A DNA stretch of 64,000 bases from Brevundimonas sp. UBA5936 (GTDB taxonomy: Bacteria; Pseudomonadota; Alphaproteobacteria; Caulobacterales; Caulobacteraceae), in assembly GCA_002430835.1 (NCBI GenBank), contig DJDA01000132.1, positions 13,056-77,055 of the forward strand. Direction: 5' to 3'. Position numbers and translations under genes: made by a program. How positions within the stretch are numbered: position 1 is the first letter of the stretch; each line of letters starts with the position of its first letter. The notes under the pieces are model-generated. The model ran no database searches and had not been told where the DNA came from. It saw only the letters and a program-made list of their open reading frames with translations. This document shows, in pieces, positions 17,086-25,334 of the stretch.

Positions 17086-18222
17086 TCAGACGACCAACCT
17101 TCCCCTGGCCAGTTGTTCCAGACTTTCGGCGCTGCGGTCAACGGGGGCGCGCGCGTGGGACACCCAGGAAATCAACTCCTCCATGCCCTCGTCCATCGAC
17201 CGTCGAGGCGTGAAGCCGAAGGTGCGCTCGATCTTGGAGATGTCGCCGAAGCAGTGACGGATGTCCCCGACCCGGTAACGGTTCAGCACTTCGGGCGCGA
17301 TGTTCTTGCCCAGCAGCCGGGCCAGAACGCCTGCGATCTCATTGATCGAGACGGGCGCGCCGCTGCCGACGTTGAACACGTCCCAGATCTCGCGGTCGTC
17401 ATCCAGCACGGTGGCGAAGGCCTCGGCCACGTCCTGCACATGGACGAAGTCGCGCATCTGCCGCCCGTCCTCGAAGACCAGCGGCGGCTGGTCGTTCATC
17501 AGCCGTGAGATGAAGATGGCCGCCACCCCCGTATAGGGATTGCTCAGCGCCTGGCGCGAGCCATAGGCGTTGAACAGCCGCAGGGCCACGGTGGGAATGC
17601 GCAGGGCGCGCCCGACCGACAGGAACATCTCCTCATGGTCGCGCTTGTTCACGGCATAGATGGAGTTCGGCTGCAGCAGCTTCTCTTCCGGCGTAGGGCA
17701 GGGCTCCAGCGGCTCGCCGTCGACCATCAGATCCCAGTGACGCGCCTCCAGCTGAGCGTGCGGGCGGATGTCGGTGGTCACATGGGCGCCGGTCGAGGGG
17801 CGGACGTAATCCCCCTCGCCATAGATCGACATGGACGAGGCGACGGCGATCCGCTCGACCGTGTGCGGGCGCTGGGACAGGGTCTCCAGCACGACGGCCG
17901 CCGCCATGACGTTGTTGCGGGTGTAGTCGACGATGTTGGTCATGCTCTGGCCCACGCCGACTGAGGCGGCGAGGTGGGCCAGGTGGGTCACGCCGTTCAG
18001 GGCCGCTTCGAACACCCCGTCTTCCAGCAGGTCGCCCTTGATGCGGCGGGCCCGCGCGTCGAGGTAGACGGGCCACCCGTCCGCATCCAGTTCGGCGTCG
18101 CCGTGAACCTGGGGCGAAAGACTGTCCAGGACCGTCACCCGATAGCCGCGCGCCAGCATGGCGTCGACCAGGTGCGAGCCGATGAAGCCCGCCCCGCCCG
18201 TGATGAGAATGTGCTTGTCCAT
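17086..18222 (-). CDS. NAD-dependent sugar epimerase/dehydratase (dTDP-rhamnose-4-epimerase-like)
   Basis: 378 residues from the ATG at 18222 (a longer frame overlaps the GT2 gene). A Rossmann start ILITGGAGFIGSHLVDAML is followed by VLDSLSPQVHG, the active-site Ser region ASSMSIYGEGDY, the catalytic pair in SIYAVNKRDHEEM and RLFNAYGSRQALSNPYTGV. The insert around residues 140-175 (DIRPHAQLEARHWDLMVDGE) and the SLSPQVHG block resemble dTDP-L-rhamnose 4-epimerase-type enzymes such as WbiB, but the substrate is uncertain. Eleven bases separate it from the GT2 stop, so it belongs to the same operon. Confidence 0.82.
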   Translation of the reverse strand: MDKHILITGGAGFIGSHLVDAMLARGYRVTVLDSLSPQVHGDAELDADGWPVYLDARARRIKGDLLEDGVFEAALNGVTHLAHLAASVGVGQSMTNIVDYTRNNVMAAAVVLETLSQRPHTVERIAVASSMSIYGEGDYVRPSTGAHVTTDIRPHAQLEARHWDLMVDGEPLEPCPTPEEKLLQPNSIYAVNKRDHEEMFLSVGRALRIPTVALRLFNAYGSRQALSNPYTGVAAIFISRLMNDQPPLVFEDGRQMRDFVHVQDVAEAFATVLDDDREIWDVFNVGSGAPVSINEIAGVLARLLGKNIAPEVLNRYRVGDIRHCFGDISKIERTFGFTPRRSMDEGMEELISWVSHARAPVDRSAESLEQLARGRLVV

Positions 18223-18232
18223 GATCGTCTGC

Positions 18233-19678
18233 TTAGTGCTGGTGGTGACGAAGGGCGCCGAACTCATCCAGCTTGGTGCGGACGAGGGTGTTGTTGGCGT
18301 CGATCTTCTCGGTTCTCTGCCAGGCCAGGCCGCTGTCCCGCAGATACATGACGAAGCCCAGCGTCAGCGGGATGATCCAGACGCACCACCAGACCATGAT
18401 GAAGATCGGATTGACCATCAGCATGTAGCCGATGCGCGCGCCCGCGCCGTCCAGCACCAGGTCGGTCCGCCGCCACGTCTTGATGTAGAGGCCGATCATC
18501 AGGATCGAGAAGGCGACGATGTTGAAGATCGACAGGATCACCAGCCACAGCGGCAGGAAGTCCGCGCCCTGGAAGAACCGCCAGGCCGCCCAGACGCCCA
18601 GGGGAATGCCCAGGGTGTTCACCCACATAGACATGCAGGGCAGGAAGTTCATCCACACGCGGACCCGTTCGCCGAAGCTGAAGTCCATCTCCTTCAGCGG
18701 TGTCGTCAGGCTCTGGAAGAAGCCGGCGACCCAGCGTTTCCTCTGGGTGATCCCTTCGCGGAAGGTCTCGGGCACCTCTTCGATCAGCGAGCCTTCGATG
18801 ATGCCCAGCGTCCGGCCGTTCTTCCAGAAGCGCTGGCCGACCTCCGGGTCTTCGATGGCGATCCACGGGTGGAAGCTGCCCAGTTCGATCAGGTCGTCGA
18901 CCTTGAAGAACAGCCCCTTGCCCAGCACCCAATAGGGTTGCTTCGGATCGGACAGATGGCCGTATTTGGCCCCGTCCCACGTCATGTGGTCGAAGGCGTG
19001 GAAGGCGGCGGCCAGACTGGCGTTCAGATTGCCCGCCACATTGCGCGCCTGCAGAACGTCGAACCGGCGCAGGCCGATGGCCGCAGCCTTGAAGTGGTCG
19101 GCCGGGGGGCAGCTGTCGGCGTCGATGTAGTCGATCGTCAGCCCGCTCTTGTCCTTATAGGTCTCGGCCACGTGATAGGTGGCGTAGATCAGCTGGCGCG
19201 TCTTCTTGGGCGGCAGATCCTTGACCCCGGCCCGCTTGCCGCTGTGCCACCAATAGGCCTTCGGATTCCGGTCCCAGGCGTTCCACACCATGTCCCAGCT
19301 GGCGTCGCTGGTCGGCGGCACCGCCAGGATCTCGACGAAGGGATAGGCCCGGCTCAGCCGTTGCAGGCTGGCGATGGTCTCGGCGTCGTTGCTGTTGGGG
19401 ATGGCCAGGACGCGATAGCGGTCAGCGGGATAGTCCAGCTTGGCCAGAGACGTGAACGTCGTCTCCATCGTGCTCTCCAGCTCCCGCAGAACGGGATACA
19501 GCAGGACGATGAAGGGATAGTCCGCCTGGCTGGCCGGCAGGGGCTCGCTCATGTCCACGCGCTCGACGCGCAGCGAGCGGAAATACATCTCCAGCAGGAA
19601 GCTGCCGAGATAGAGGATCTGGGAAAGAGCGAACAACCAGACCAGCAGGGTCGCCCAGTTCGGATCTTGAGTGTTCAT
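18233..19678 (-). CDS. Processive-type family 2 glycosyltransferase (cellulose-synthase-like)
   Basis: 481 residues; a GTG one codon upstream is also possible. One N-terminal membrane helix (about 11-33), a cytosolic GT-A domain and about three C-terminal helices (around 340-360, 372-395 and 418-445) give the layout of BcsA-like polymerases, though shorter and without a PilZ domain. The metal-binding DADS is at 187-190, the IED of the catalytic base motif at 276-278, and QRKRW, the QxxRW signature of processive synthases that hold a growing polymer, at 313-317. It probably polymerises and exports a linear beta-glycan. Given a UDP-xylose-synthase-like gene directly upstream and a xylanase downstream, the polymer may contain xylose. 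Polymer identity is inference. Confidence 0.85.
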   Translation of the reverse strand: MNTQDPNWATLLVWLFALSQILYLGSFLLEMYFRSLRVERVDMSEPLPASQADYPFIVLLYPVLRELESTMETTFTSLAKLDYPADRYRVLAIPNSNDAETIASLQRLSRAYPFVEILAVPPTSDASWDMVWNAWDRNPKAYWWHSGKRAGVKDLPPKKTRQLIYATYHVAETYKDKSGLTIDYIDADSCPPADHFKAAAIGLRRFDVLQARNVAGNLNASLAAAFHAFDHMTWDGAKYGHLSDPKQPYWVLGKGLFFKVDDLIELGSFHPWIAIEDPEVGQRFWKNGRTLGIIEGSLIEEVPETFREGITQRKRWVAGFFQSLTTPLKEMDFSFGERVRVWMNFLPCMSMWVNTLGIPLGVWAAWRFFQGADFLPLWLVILSIFNIVAFSILMIGLYIKTWRRTDLVLDGAGARIGYMLMVNPIFIMVWWCVWIIPLTLGFVMYLRDSGLAWQRTEKIDANNTLVRTKLDEFGALRHHQH

Positions 19679-19756
19679 CACGCCGCTCGCCCAGTTATTT
19701 GCCCAATAAGTCGGTGGTGGTTGCTCTGTCCTGTGGTGTTCCGTCGGTCCGTCGTC

Positions 19757-20785
19757 TCACGATGCGGCGGCGCCGCGCTGGGCGACTTTCTCGCCCTGAA
19801 GCTCGGCGGTGAAATAGGCTATGGTCTGCTCCAGTCCGTCCTGCAGCGGCACCTGGGGCGACCAACGCAGGTGGGTCAGCGCCCTGGAGATGTCGGGCTT
19901 GCGACGGCGCGGATCGTCAATCGGCAGCGGGTGATAGACCAGCCGCGAACGTGAGCCGGACAGGGCGATGACCTGCTGGGCCAGTTCATTGACCGTGATC
20001 TCGCTCGGATTGCCGATGTTGACCGGCCCGTCGATCTCCTCGTCCGTCTCCATCAGTCGGATGAAGCCCTCGATCAGATCGTCGACGAAGCAGAAGGAGC
20101 GCGTCTGCTCGCCGGTGCCGTAGATGGTGATGTCATTGCCCGCCAGGGCCTGAACGATGAAGTTCGACACCACCCGTCCGTCGTCGGGGTGCATCCGCGG
20201 TCCATAGGTGTTGAAGATACGCACGATCCGCGTGGTCAGGCCGTGCTGCTGGCCGAAGTCCGTCACCAGGGTCTCGGCGAACCGCTTGCCCTCGTCGTAG
20301 CAGGAGCGCGGTCCCACCGTGTTGACGTTGCCGCGATAGCTTTCCACCTGCGGGTGGATTTCCGGGTCGCCATAGATTTCCGAGGTCGAGGCCTGAAAGA
20401 ACCGCGCGTTGTCCGTCGCCGCCCGCTTCAGCAGGTTGAGCGTGCCGAGCGAGCAGGTTGTCGCCGTCTTCACCCGATCATACTGGTAATGAACCGGGGA
20501 GGCGGGGCAGGCCAGATTGTAGATCTGATCGAACCGGCCCAGCGCGTCGTCCAGCGGCTCATTGATGTCCTGCGCCACCAGCTGGAAGCGATCCGAACTC
20601 ATCAGATGAGCGACGTTCGCGTGCCGGCCCGTATGAAAATTATCAATGCAGGTCACATGATGGCCCGCGTCGATCAGCCGCCCGCACAGGTGTGAACCCA
20701 GGAAGCCCGCGCCGCCGGATACGGCGATGCGCTTGGCGTTTTTTGCGTCGTGCTGCGGCGCGTAAGAAAAGCGAGCGTCCGTCAT
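19757..20785 (-). CDS. UDP-glucuronate decarboxylase-like (UDP-xylose synthase)
   Basis: 342 residues. The Rossmann motif is IAVSGGAGFLGSHLCGRLI, followed by CIDNFHTGRHANVAHL. The catalytic tyrosine/lysine is in SCYDEGKRFAE preceded by GNVNTVGPR, a combination characteristic of UXS enzymes, with IFNTYGPRMHPDDGRVVSNF and LRWSPQVPLQDGL later. UXS converts UDP-glucuronate to UDP-xylose. No UDP-glucose dehydrogenase is present in the window, so UDP-glucuronate must come from elsewhere. It is the first gene of the minus-strand polysaccharide operon, with a CtrA-type box 109 bases upstream of its start. An alternative is another nucleotide-sugar decarboxylase or epimerase of the same subfamily. Confidence 0.85.
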   Translation of the reverse strand: MTDARFSYAPQHDAKNAKRIAVSGGAGFLGSHLCGRLIDAGHHVTCIDNFHTGRHANVAHLMSSDRFQLVAQDINEPLDDALGRFDQIYNLACPASPVHYQYDRVKTATTCSLGTLNLLKRAATDNARFFQASTSEIYGDPEIHPQVESYRGNVNTVGPRSCYDEGKRFAETLVTDFGQQHGLTTRIVRIFNTYGPRMHPDDGRVVSNFIVQALAGNDITIYGTGEQTRSFCFVDDLIEGFIRLMETDEEIDGPVNIGNPSEITVNELAQQVIALSGSRSRLVYHPLPIDDPRRRKPDISRALTHLRWSPQVPLQDGLEQTIAYFTAELQGEKVAQRGAAAS

Positions 20786-20893
20786 CGCCTTCAGCCTTGA
20801 TGGTTGTTTACAATTGCTTGAACAACGCTACCTGCTTACTGTATTCGCGTGACAGGGGAGATCGCATGACCCCCGACGTCGCCGACAATGGCG

Positions 20894-20908
20894 TTAACCG
20901 TTTGTTAA
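20894..20908 (-). promoter_or_regulatory. CtrA-type binding box upstream of the UDP-xylose-synthase gene
   Basis: TTAACCGTTTGTTAA is a perfect TTAA-N7-TTAA box, 109 bases upstream of the first gene of the polysaccharide operon. The flanks are AT-rich and unlike the surrounding GC-rich sequence, as expected of a promoter. Binding is inferred from the consensus. Confidence 0.6.
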
Positions 20909-20999
20909 GAATTGAGTTCCATTTCGACGCCTCATATGCGTCAAATTTTTGCCCGAATCTGCCATAGTTGACGGCGAAAGCGGCATGAAGCGGGGGTGG

Positions 21000-21068
21000 C
21001 AGGCCCGACGAACGCTCTGCAGCGGTTGGGATCGCCGGGCCTGGGACTTCCGCCTCTCACCCTGAGGC
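21000..21068. other. Two adjacent hairpins in an intergenic stretch
   Basis: The gap 20786-21212 holds the promoter of the polysaccharide operon and then a structured stretch. CAGGCCCG (21000-21007) pairs with CGGGCCTG (21036-21043), and GCCTC (21052-21056) with GAGGC (21064-21068). No coding frame in it looks real. It could be a small RNA or simply a transcript end; nothing more can be supported. Confidence 0.3.
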
Positions 21069-21212
21069 GAGATCATGTAATCACCCCACGCGGCGCGGCG
21101 TCATCTTGTCGGAAATACTAGGCCTCTCACCATCGCGCCTGCGCACATGAAGGCTGGTTCGAAGGGCGGTCCGACGCCTAAGGTGACGCTTCTGGTTGCA
21201 ACGGAGAGCAGC

Positions 21213-21521
21213 GTGACCGTCAGACACTTCTATCTGGGCATGGCGGTGGTCGGCGCCGTCGTCCCTTGGCTGTTCTTCGGTTCGTTCTTCTTCGAGAACG
21301 GGCCCGATGCTCCATTGTTCTTGAGGTCGCTGTTCGCGAACGGCGCGGCCGGCGGCTTTTCCGCGGACGTCCTGATCTCGATAGCGGTCTTCCTGGTGTG
21401 GTCCTGGCGGGATGCGTCCAGGAACCATGTCAGCCGCTGGTGGCTGGTGCTTCCGGCGAGCTGCCTGGTCGGGCTCTCGCTCTCCCTGCCGCTGTATCTC
21501 TATCTACGAGAGCGACCTTGA
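21213..21521 (+). CDS. DUF2834 family small membrane protein
   Basis: 102 residues from a GTG at 21213, with GGAGAG upstream. Three hydrophobic segments are visible: FYLGMAVVGAVVPWLFFGSF, ADVLISIAVFLVWSW and LVLPASCLVGLSLSLPLYLYL. The blocks VVPWLFFGSFF, LFANGAAGGFSADVLIS and LSLPLYLYLRER follow the DUF2834 pattern. Function of the family is unknown. The frame runs on to an ATG at 21147, but the added residues are polar and unlike the family. Confidence 0.8.
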   Translation: MTVRHFYLGMAVVGAVVPWLFFGSFFFENGPDAPLFLRSLFANGAAGGFSADVLISIAVFLVWSWRDASRNHVSRWWLVLPASCLVGLSLSLPLYLYLRERP

Positions 21522-21588
21522 ACGGTGCACGTGAACCGAAGCCCTACTCGTCCACGGCGGCGGCGAAGACTGTTTTTATGAGAGAAAA

Positions 21589-21663
21589 TGGTGGACGCGA
21601 CAGGGATTGAACCTGTGACCCCCTCGGTGTGAACGAGGTGCTCTCCCGCTGAGCTACGCGTCC
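21589..21663 (-). tRNA. tRNA-Val (anticodon CAC)
   Basis: Read on the minus strand from 21663: acceptor GGACGCG, D-arm GCTC-AGCGGGA-GAGC, anticodon stem CCTCG/CGAGG with loop TTCACAC (anticodon CAC, decodes GUG), variable GGGTC, T-arm ACAGG-TTCAATC-CCTGT, acceptor CGCGTCC, discriminator A and an encoded CCA. The cloverleaf is complete. No integrase or attachment duplication was seen beside it. Confidence 0.96.
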
Positions 21664-21749
21664 GCCTGGAACGGGGCGGTCAGTGACTGCGCCGTCGGGA
21701 GGCGGGGACATAGCCCGGCCTTTGGGGGCATGCAAGCCCAAATGGACGA

Positions 21750-22823
21750 TCAGGAAGAGAAACCGCCCGCACGCAGGGCGCGCTCGATAACCTCTTCATC
21801 GCAAACGACATCGGCGTCGGTTGGCGTCGATGCTGGGGTGGTCGGCCCTGCGTCGGCCGGTTCGTCGCCGCTCTCCAGGAAATGCCGCGAGAAGACGCGC
21901 ATGACGTGGGCGACGCCGACCTCTCGGACGGATCGCAGGTCGGGTTCGAAATAGCTCCCGCGACTATGGGCGGACGTGATGATTTCGAAGGAGGGGAAAT
22001 AGCAGACCGAGGGATTGCCCTGGGCGATCTCGCCGGCTGCGACGCGCAGCACCGCCTTGGAATAGGTGGTGGCGCTCAGGACGTGCTGGTCATCCTGGTG
22101 TGTGGCGATCAGGGGGACGGGTGAGACCGTCAGAACGATCCGGACGTTTGGATTCACTCTGGTGATGCGGTCGCAGAAGGCCTGGAGATCCTCGCTGACG
22201 TCTCGGCATGTGAAGTTCACCTTCTCGTGCCGCCCAGGGTCAAAGCCGCCGCCGGCGACGCCGGGCGCGGTGGCGAAGACGGCGCCGTCCTCAAGGCTGC
22301 GCCATGCTTCGGTGAGCCCCAAGGTGAAGACAATGACGTTCGCCTCGCTGAACACCCGGCGGACATGAGCGAGGTGGGCCTGCGCCGCGTCCCGCACGGC
22401 TTGTGGCGAAACGAAGCCTGCGGGCTCGATCAGGGGACGGAAGGGGTCCACGAAGACCCCGTCGCGCGTCCAGACGTCTTCGCTGGGTTGAAAGGCGTCG
22501 AAGGCCCGGTCGAACAACTGGACCGCCTGTCGGACCGTGTAGATGTTGCCGTATCTGGCGGAGAACACTCCATAGTGCCTGGCGGCGGCCTCTTCGGCCG
22601 ACAGTTCGCGCGGCGCCGTTTCCGAGACGAAGTAGTTCAGGCCTGACCGCTGCAGATGGCGGGCGATATGTTGGGCGAAGCAACTGCCCAGCGTCGCGAC
22701 CTTCATGTCAGGCGTGATGCGGAACGGGCTTTCGACCATGGGATCGAGTTGCCCCGGCGCGGCCCAGGACACGGCGCGTGACCAGAAGCAGTGATCGGGC
22801 AGGCTGCGATAAGGATTGGTCAT
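21750..22823 (-). CDS. GSCFA domain protein
   Basis: 357 residues. The eponymous motif is LGSCFAQHIARHLQRSG near 46-62, followed by the family blocks HYGVFSARYGNIYTVRQ, DGVFVDPFRP, VFTLGLTEAW and VLTVSPVPL. GSCFA proteins belong to the SGNH/GDSL-like esterase group and are often near capsule or exopolysaccharide genes; a role in acylating or deacylating a glycan is plausible but unproven. Its start overlaps the stop of the upstream WcbI-like gene (ATGA), so the two are co-translated and probably work together. Confidence 0.9.
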   Translation of the reverse strand: MTNPYRSLPDHCFWSRAVSWAAPGQLDPMVESPFRITPDMKVATLGSCFAQHIARHLQRSGLNYFVSETAPRELSAEEAAARHYGVFSARYGNIYTVRQAVQLFDRAFDAFQPSEDVWTRDGVFVDPFRPLIEPAGFVSPQAVRDAAQAHLAHVRRVFSEANVIVFTLGLTEAWRSLEDGAVFATAPGVAGGGFDPGRHEKVNFTCRDVSEDLQAFCDRITRVNPNVRIVLTVSPVPLIATHQDDQHVLSATTYSKAVLRVAAGEIAQGNPSVCYFPSFEIITSAHSRGSYFEPDLRSVREVGVAHVMRVFSRHFLESGDEPADAGPTTPASTPTDADVVCDEEVIERALRAGGFSS

Positions 22824-23701
22824 TGGGGGCTGACTCGTTCAGGCAGAACGCGATCGAACAACGCCCTGTCCATCCGAGAAACCTCCCACTCGGCGCTGTC
22901 GGCGCCCTCATAGGCCGCGTAGCTGGCGCCAACGAAGTCTGCGGGCGTGCGGTAAAACAGTCCGGCGCCGATTTTCCATAGATAGGCGCCGCGCAAGCCG
23001 TAATGATCAGCAACGCCGGGGTAGATCGGCCAGATGGTGTCCAGCGCCAGCGTGTCCTGGATGCTTCGCTCAATCGGCATGGACAGAAGGCCTCTATCGC
23101 CGGTGATCTGGTGCGCGATCAGCTTGGCGAGGCGGGTCACAGCCGGAGCGGTCGGGTGGTTGAACGAGTGCATGAAGGGCGAAAGCTCCATCATGGCTGG
23201 AAAGAAATCATCGAAATCCAGGTCGCCAGCGTCGAAAAGGGCCCTAAGGCTCATGACCGCCTGCGCCCAGCGGCCGACATAGCCGATCCGCGCAAAGGTT
23301 TCGGGCGTGAACAACTGGGCGCATTGCTGCGGGCTGACGCCGTTCTGATGGCACCAAAGAACGATGGCGGAGTGGTATTCAGAATCCCCAACGCCCTTGA
23401 TGAGTGTTCCGGCGGCGTTTCGCGCATAGGCGATATCCGGATGATAGGCGTCGAAGATGAGTCTCGGGATGCGGATCGTCTGGATATGGGCGCCCAAGTC
23501 GACGATGCTCTGATCGGTCACGCCCGTCACCCATATGTCGACATGGGCCAGGCGCTGACCGACTTCATGCGATGACATGTCGAGGAACGAGCGCATATGC
23601 GCGGTCTCGATCTCATGGTCGGGCAGAAGCGCCTTGAGAGAAAGAGCGATCCCCGCCGTCATACAGTTGCTGGAGACGAGGATGACGCCCGAATTCTTCA
23701 T
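22820..23701 (-). CDS. WcbI-like polysaccharide biosynthesis putative acetyltransferase
   Basis: 293 residues from the ATG at 23701; an upstream TTG at 23749 is less likely. The start VILVSSNCMTAGIALSLKALLP resembles the N-terminal Rossmann-like cysteine/asparagine motif of WcbI (blocks SSNCMTAGI and LSLKALLP), and PRLIFDAYHPDIAY and the AQLFTPETFARIGYV segment follow. WcbI, from capsule loci of Burkholderia, is thought to transfer acetyl groups to a glycan. Tight coupling to the GSCFA gene suggests a glycan-modifying pair close to the polysaccharide locus at 15-21 kb. Family call is moderate. Confidence 0.72.
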   Translation of the reverse strand: MKNSGVILVSSNCMTAGIALSLKALLPDHEIETAHMRSFLDMSSHEVGQRLAHVDIWVTGVTDQSIVDLGAHIQTIRIPRLIFDAYHPDIAYARNAAGTLIKGVGDSEYHSAIVLWCHQNGVSPQQCAQLFTPETFARIGYVGRWAQAVMSLRALFDAGDLDFDDFFPAMMELSPFMHSFNHPTAPAVTRLAKLIAHQITGDRGLLSMPIERSIQDTLALDTIWPIYPGVADHYGLRGAYLWKIGAGLFYRTPADFVGASYAAYEGADSAEWEVSRMDRALFDRVLPERVSPQ

Positions 23702-23788
23702 TACGACCAGTCTGCTAGAGGCAAGCGGCGAACGCTGAGACGGCCGCAACCTAGCGACCGTCGCGTCGTCCGTCTAACCCCGCCCTGA

Positions 23789-25078
23789 TCAGATTCCCGC
23801 CGCCCGCGCGCCTTCCGGGGTTTCGCTGTCCGGATCGCCGGGCAGCCAGGCGACATGGCCGTTGTAGATGTCCTGGTTCAGGAGGCCTTCCTCCTTGGCG
23901 ACCAGGACGGGCACGACCATCTGGCCGGTGACGTTGGTGGCCGTGCGCATCATGTCGATGATGCGGTCGATGGCGATGATGTAGCCGACGCCCTCCAGCG
24001 GCAGGCCCGCCGTCGACAGCGTCAGGGTCAGCATGACGATGCTGGTCCCCGGCACGCCCGCCGTGCCCAGCGACCCCAGCACCGCCGTCAGGCCGATCAG
24101 GATGTACTGCGTCAGCGTCAGGTCGATCTGGAAATACTGGGCGATGAAGATGGAGGCGATGGCCGGATAGATGGCGCCGCACCCGTCCATCTTCACATTG
24201 GCGCCCAGCGGCACGGCGAAGGCGGCGTAGGCCTGGGGCACGCCCAGCCGCTCGACCGTCTGGCGCAGGGTGACGGGCAGGGTGCCCAGCGACGAGGAGG
24301 TGGCGAAGGCCGTCTGCATGGCCGCAGCTCCGCCGCGGAAGAAGCTGACGACCTTCAGCCCGTGCAGCTTCAGCAGGCCCGAATAGACGACGAAGATGTG
24401 GAACAGGCAGGCCGCGTAGATGGCGAAGATGAACTTGCCCAGCGGCAGCAGCGCCTCCCAGCCATAGCCGCCGACGACTGAGCCGATCAGGCCGAACACC
24501 CCGAACGGCGTCAGCTGGATCACCCAGCGGGTGATGCGGAACACCAGTGCCGCGCCCTCATCCACCAGCCTGCGCGCGTTCTGCGCCCGGTCGCCCAGCG
24601 CGACCAGCGCCGCCCCCACCAGCGCCGAGAAGAAGATGATCTGCAGCACCTTGCCTTCGGTCAGGGCGGCGAAGGGGTTGGTCGGCACGACGCTCAGCAG
24701 CACCTGCAACGGCGTCGGGATCTCGCGCGCCTTGACCTCGCCCAGCGGCAGGTTCGACAGGCCGACGCCCGGATTGATGATGTGTCCGAACGCAAAGCCG
24801 ACCAGCACCGCCAACAGGGAGGTGATGGCGAACCAGACGATGGTCCGCACCCCCAGCCGCACCGCGCCGACGCCTTCGCCCAGCTTGGCGATCGAACTGG
24901 CGATGGTGAACAGCACCAGCGGCGCCACCACCATGCGGATCAGGTTCAGATAGACGTCGCCGATCGGCTGCAGCCAGACGGGCGCCTGCTCCCGCAGGAT
25001 TAGGCCGGCGAGGATGCCCAGGACGAACCCGGCGGCGGTGCGTTGCCACAGCGGAATGGCGAAGAAGCGACGAAGCAT
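23789..25078 (-). CDS. Dicarboxylate/amino acid:cation symporter (DAACS family)
   Basis: 429 residues. It has the family layout of eight membrane helices and two re-entrant loops. Diagnostic blocks are LNLIRMVVAPLVLFTIASSI (helix 3 region), the serine-rich re-entrant loop FATSSSLGTLPVTL, the cation/substrate site VPLGANVKMDGCGAIYPAIA, and GVPGTSIVMLTLTLSTAGLP. It takes up glutamate, aspartate or C4-dicarboxylates with Na+ or H+. Stand-alone, with its own promoter region in the gap that also holds a palindromic repeat. Confidence 0.93.
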   Translation of the reverse strand: MLRRFFAIPLWQRTAAGFVLGILAGLILREQAPVWLQPIGDVYLNLIRMVVAPLVLFTIASSIAKLGEGVGAVRLGVRTIVWFAITSLLAVLVGFAFGHIINPGVGLSNLPLGEVKAREIPTPLQVLLSVVPTNPFAALTEGKVLQIIFFSALVGAALVALGDRAQNARRLVDEGAALVFRITRWVIQLTPFGVFGLIGSVVGGYGWEALLPLGKFIFAIYAACLFHIFVVYSGLLKLHGLKVVSFFRGGAAAMQTAFATSSSLGTLPVTLRQTVERLGVPQAYAAFAVPLGANVKMDGCGAIYPAIASIFIAQYFQIDLTLTQYILIGLTAVLGSLGTAGVPGTSIVMLTLTLSTAGLPLEGVGYIIAIDRIIDMMRTATNVTGQMVVPVLVAKEEGLLNQDIYNGHVAWLPGDPDSETPEGARAAGI

Positions 25079-25188
25079 GACGACCCTGGGAGGAGGAACG
25101 GGTCGGTCTATGTGTTTCGCAAGCGCGAAGACGGCAACAGCCGCAGAGGCGGTTGAGGAGGAGAAGTTCTAATGAAGCCTTTAGTTTT

Positions 25189-25332
25189 CCTTCTCCCCTT
25201 GTGGGAGAAGGTGGCCCGTCAGGGCCGGATGAGGGGTCTCTCGACATAGACCGACGAACGATGATTTGCGGGTCGGCGCAACCCCTCATCCGTCAGGCTC
25301 CGCCTGCCACCTTCTCCCACAAGGGGAGAAGG
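25189..25332. repeat. Intergenic inverted repeat, about 144 bp
   Basis: CCTTCTCCCCTTGTGGGAGA at the left returns inverted at the right end as TCTCCCACAAGGGGAGAAGG, and internal arms (GGATGAGGGG / CCCCTCATCC) also pair, giving a long hairpin. This sequence type is common as a dispersed intergenic repeat in alphaproteobacteria. It lies between the symporter and gph genes; no transposase or coding frame is present. Confidence 0.82.
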
Positions 25333-25334
25333 AT

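Noticed and set aside
18158..19954. Long plus-strand frame (598 codons) over the GT2 gene
   Set aside because: The minus-strand GT2 has DADS, IED and QRKRW motifs and membrane helices; the plus frame has none.
21589..21663. tRNA-Val as an integration site for a mobile element
   Set aside because: No integrase, no duplicated tRNA 3' end and no change in composition were seen around it.
25189..25332. Insertion sequence or MITE
   Set aside because: Inverted ends are present but there is no target duplication visible and no transposase; it is better described as a dispersed intergenic hairpin repeat.
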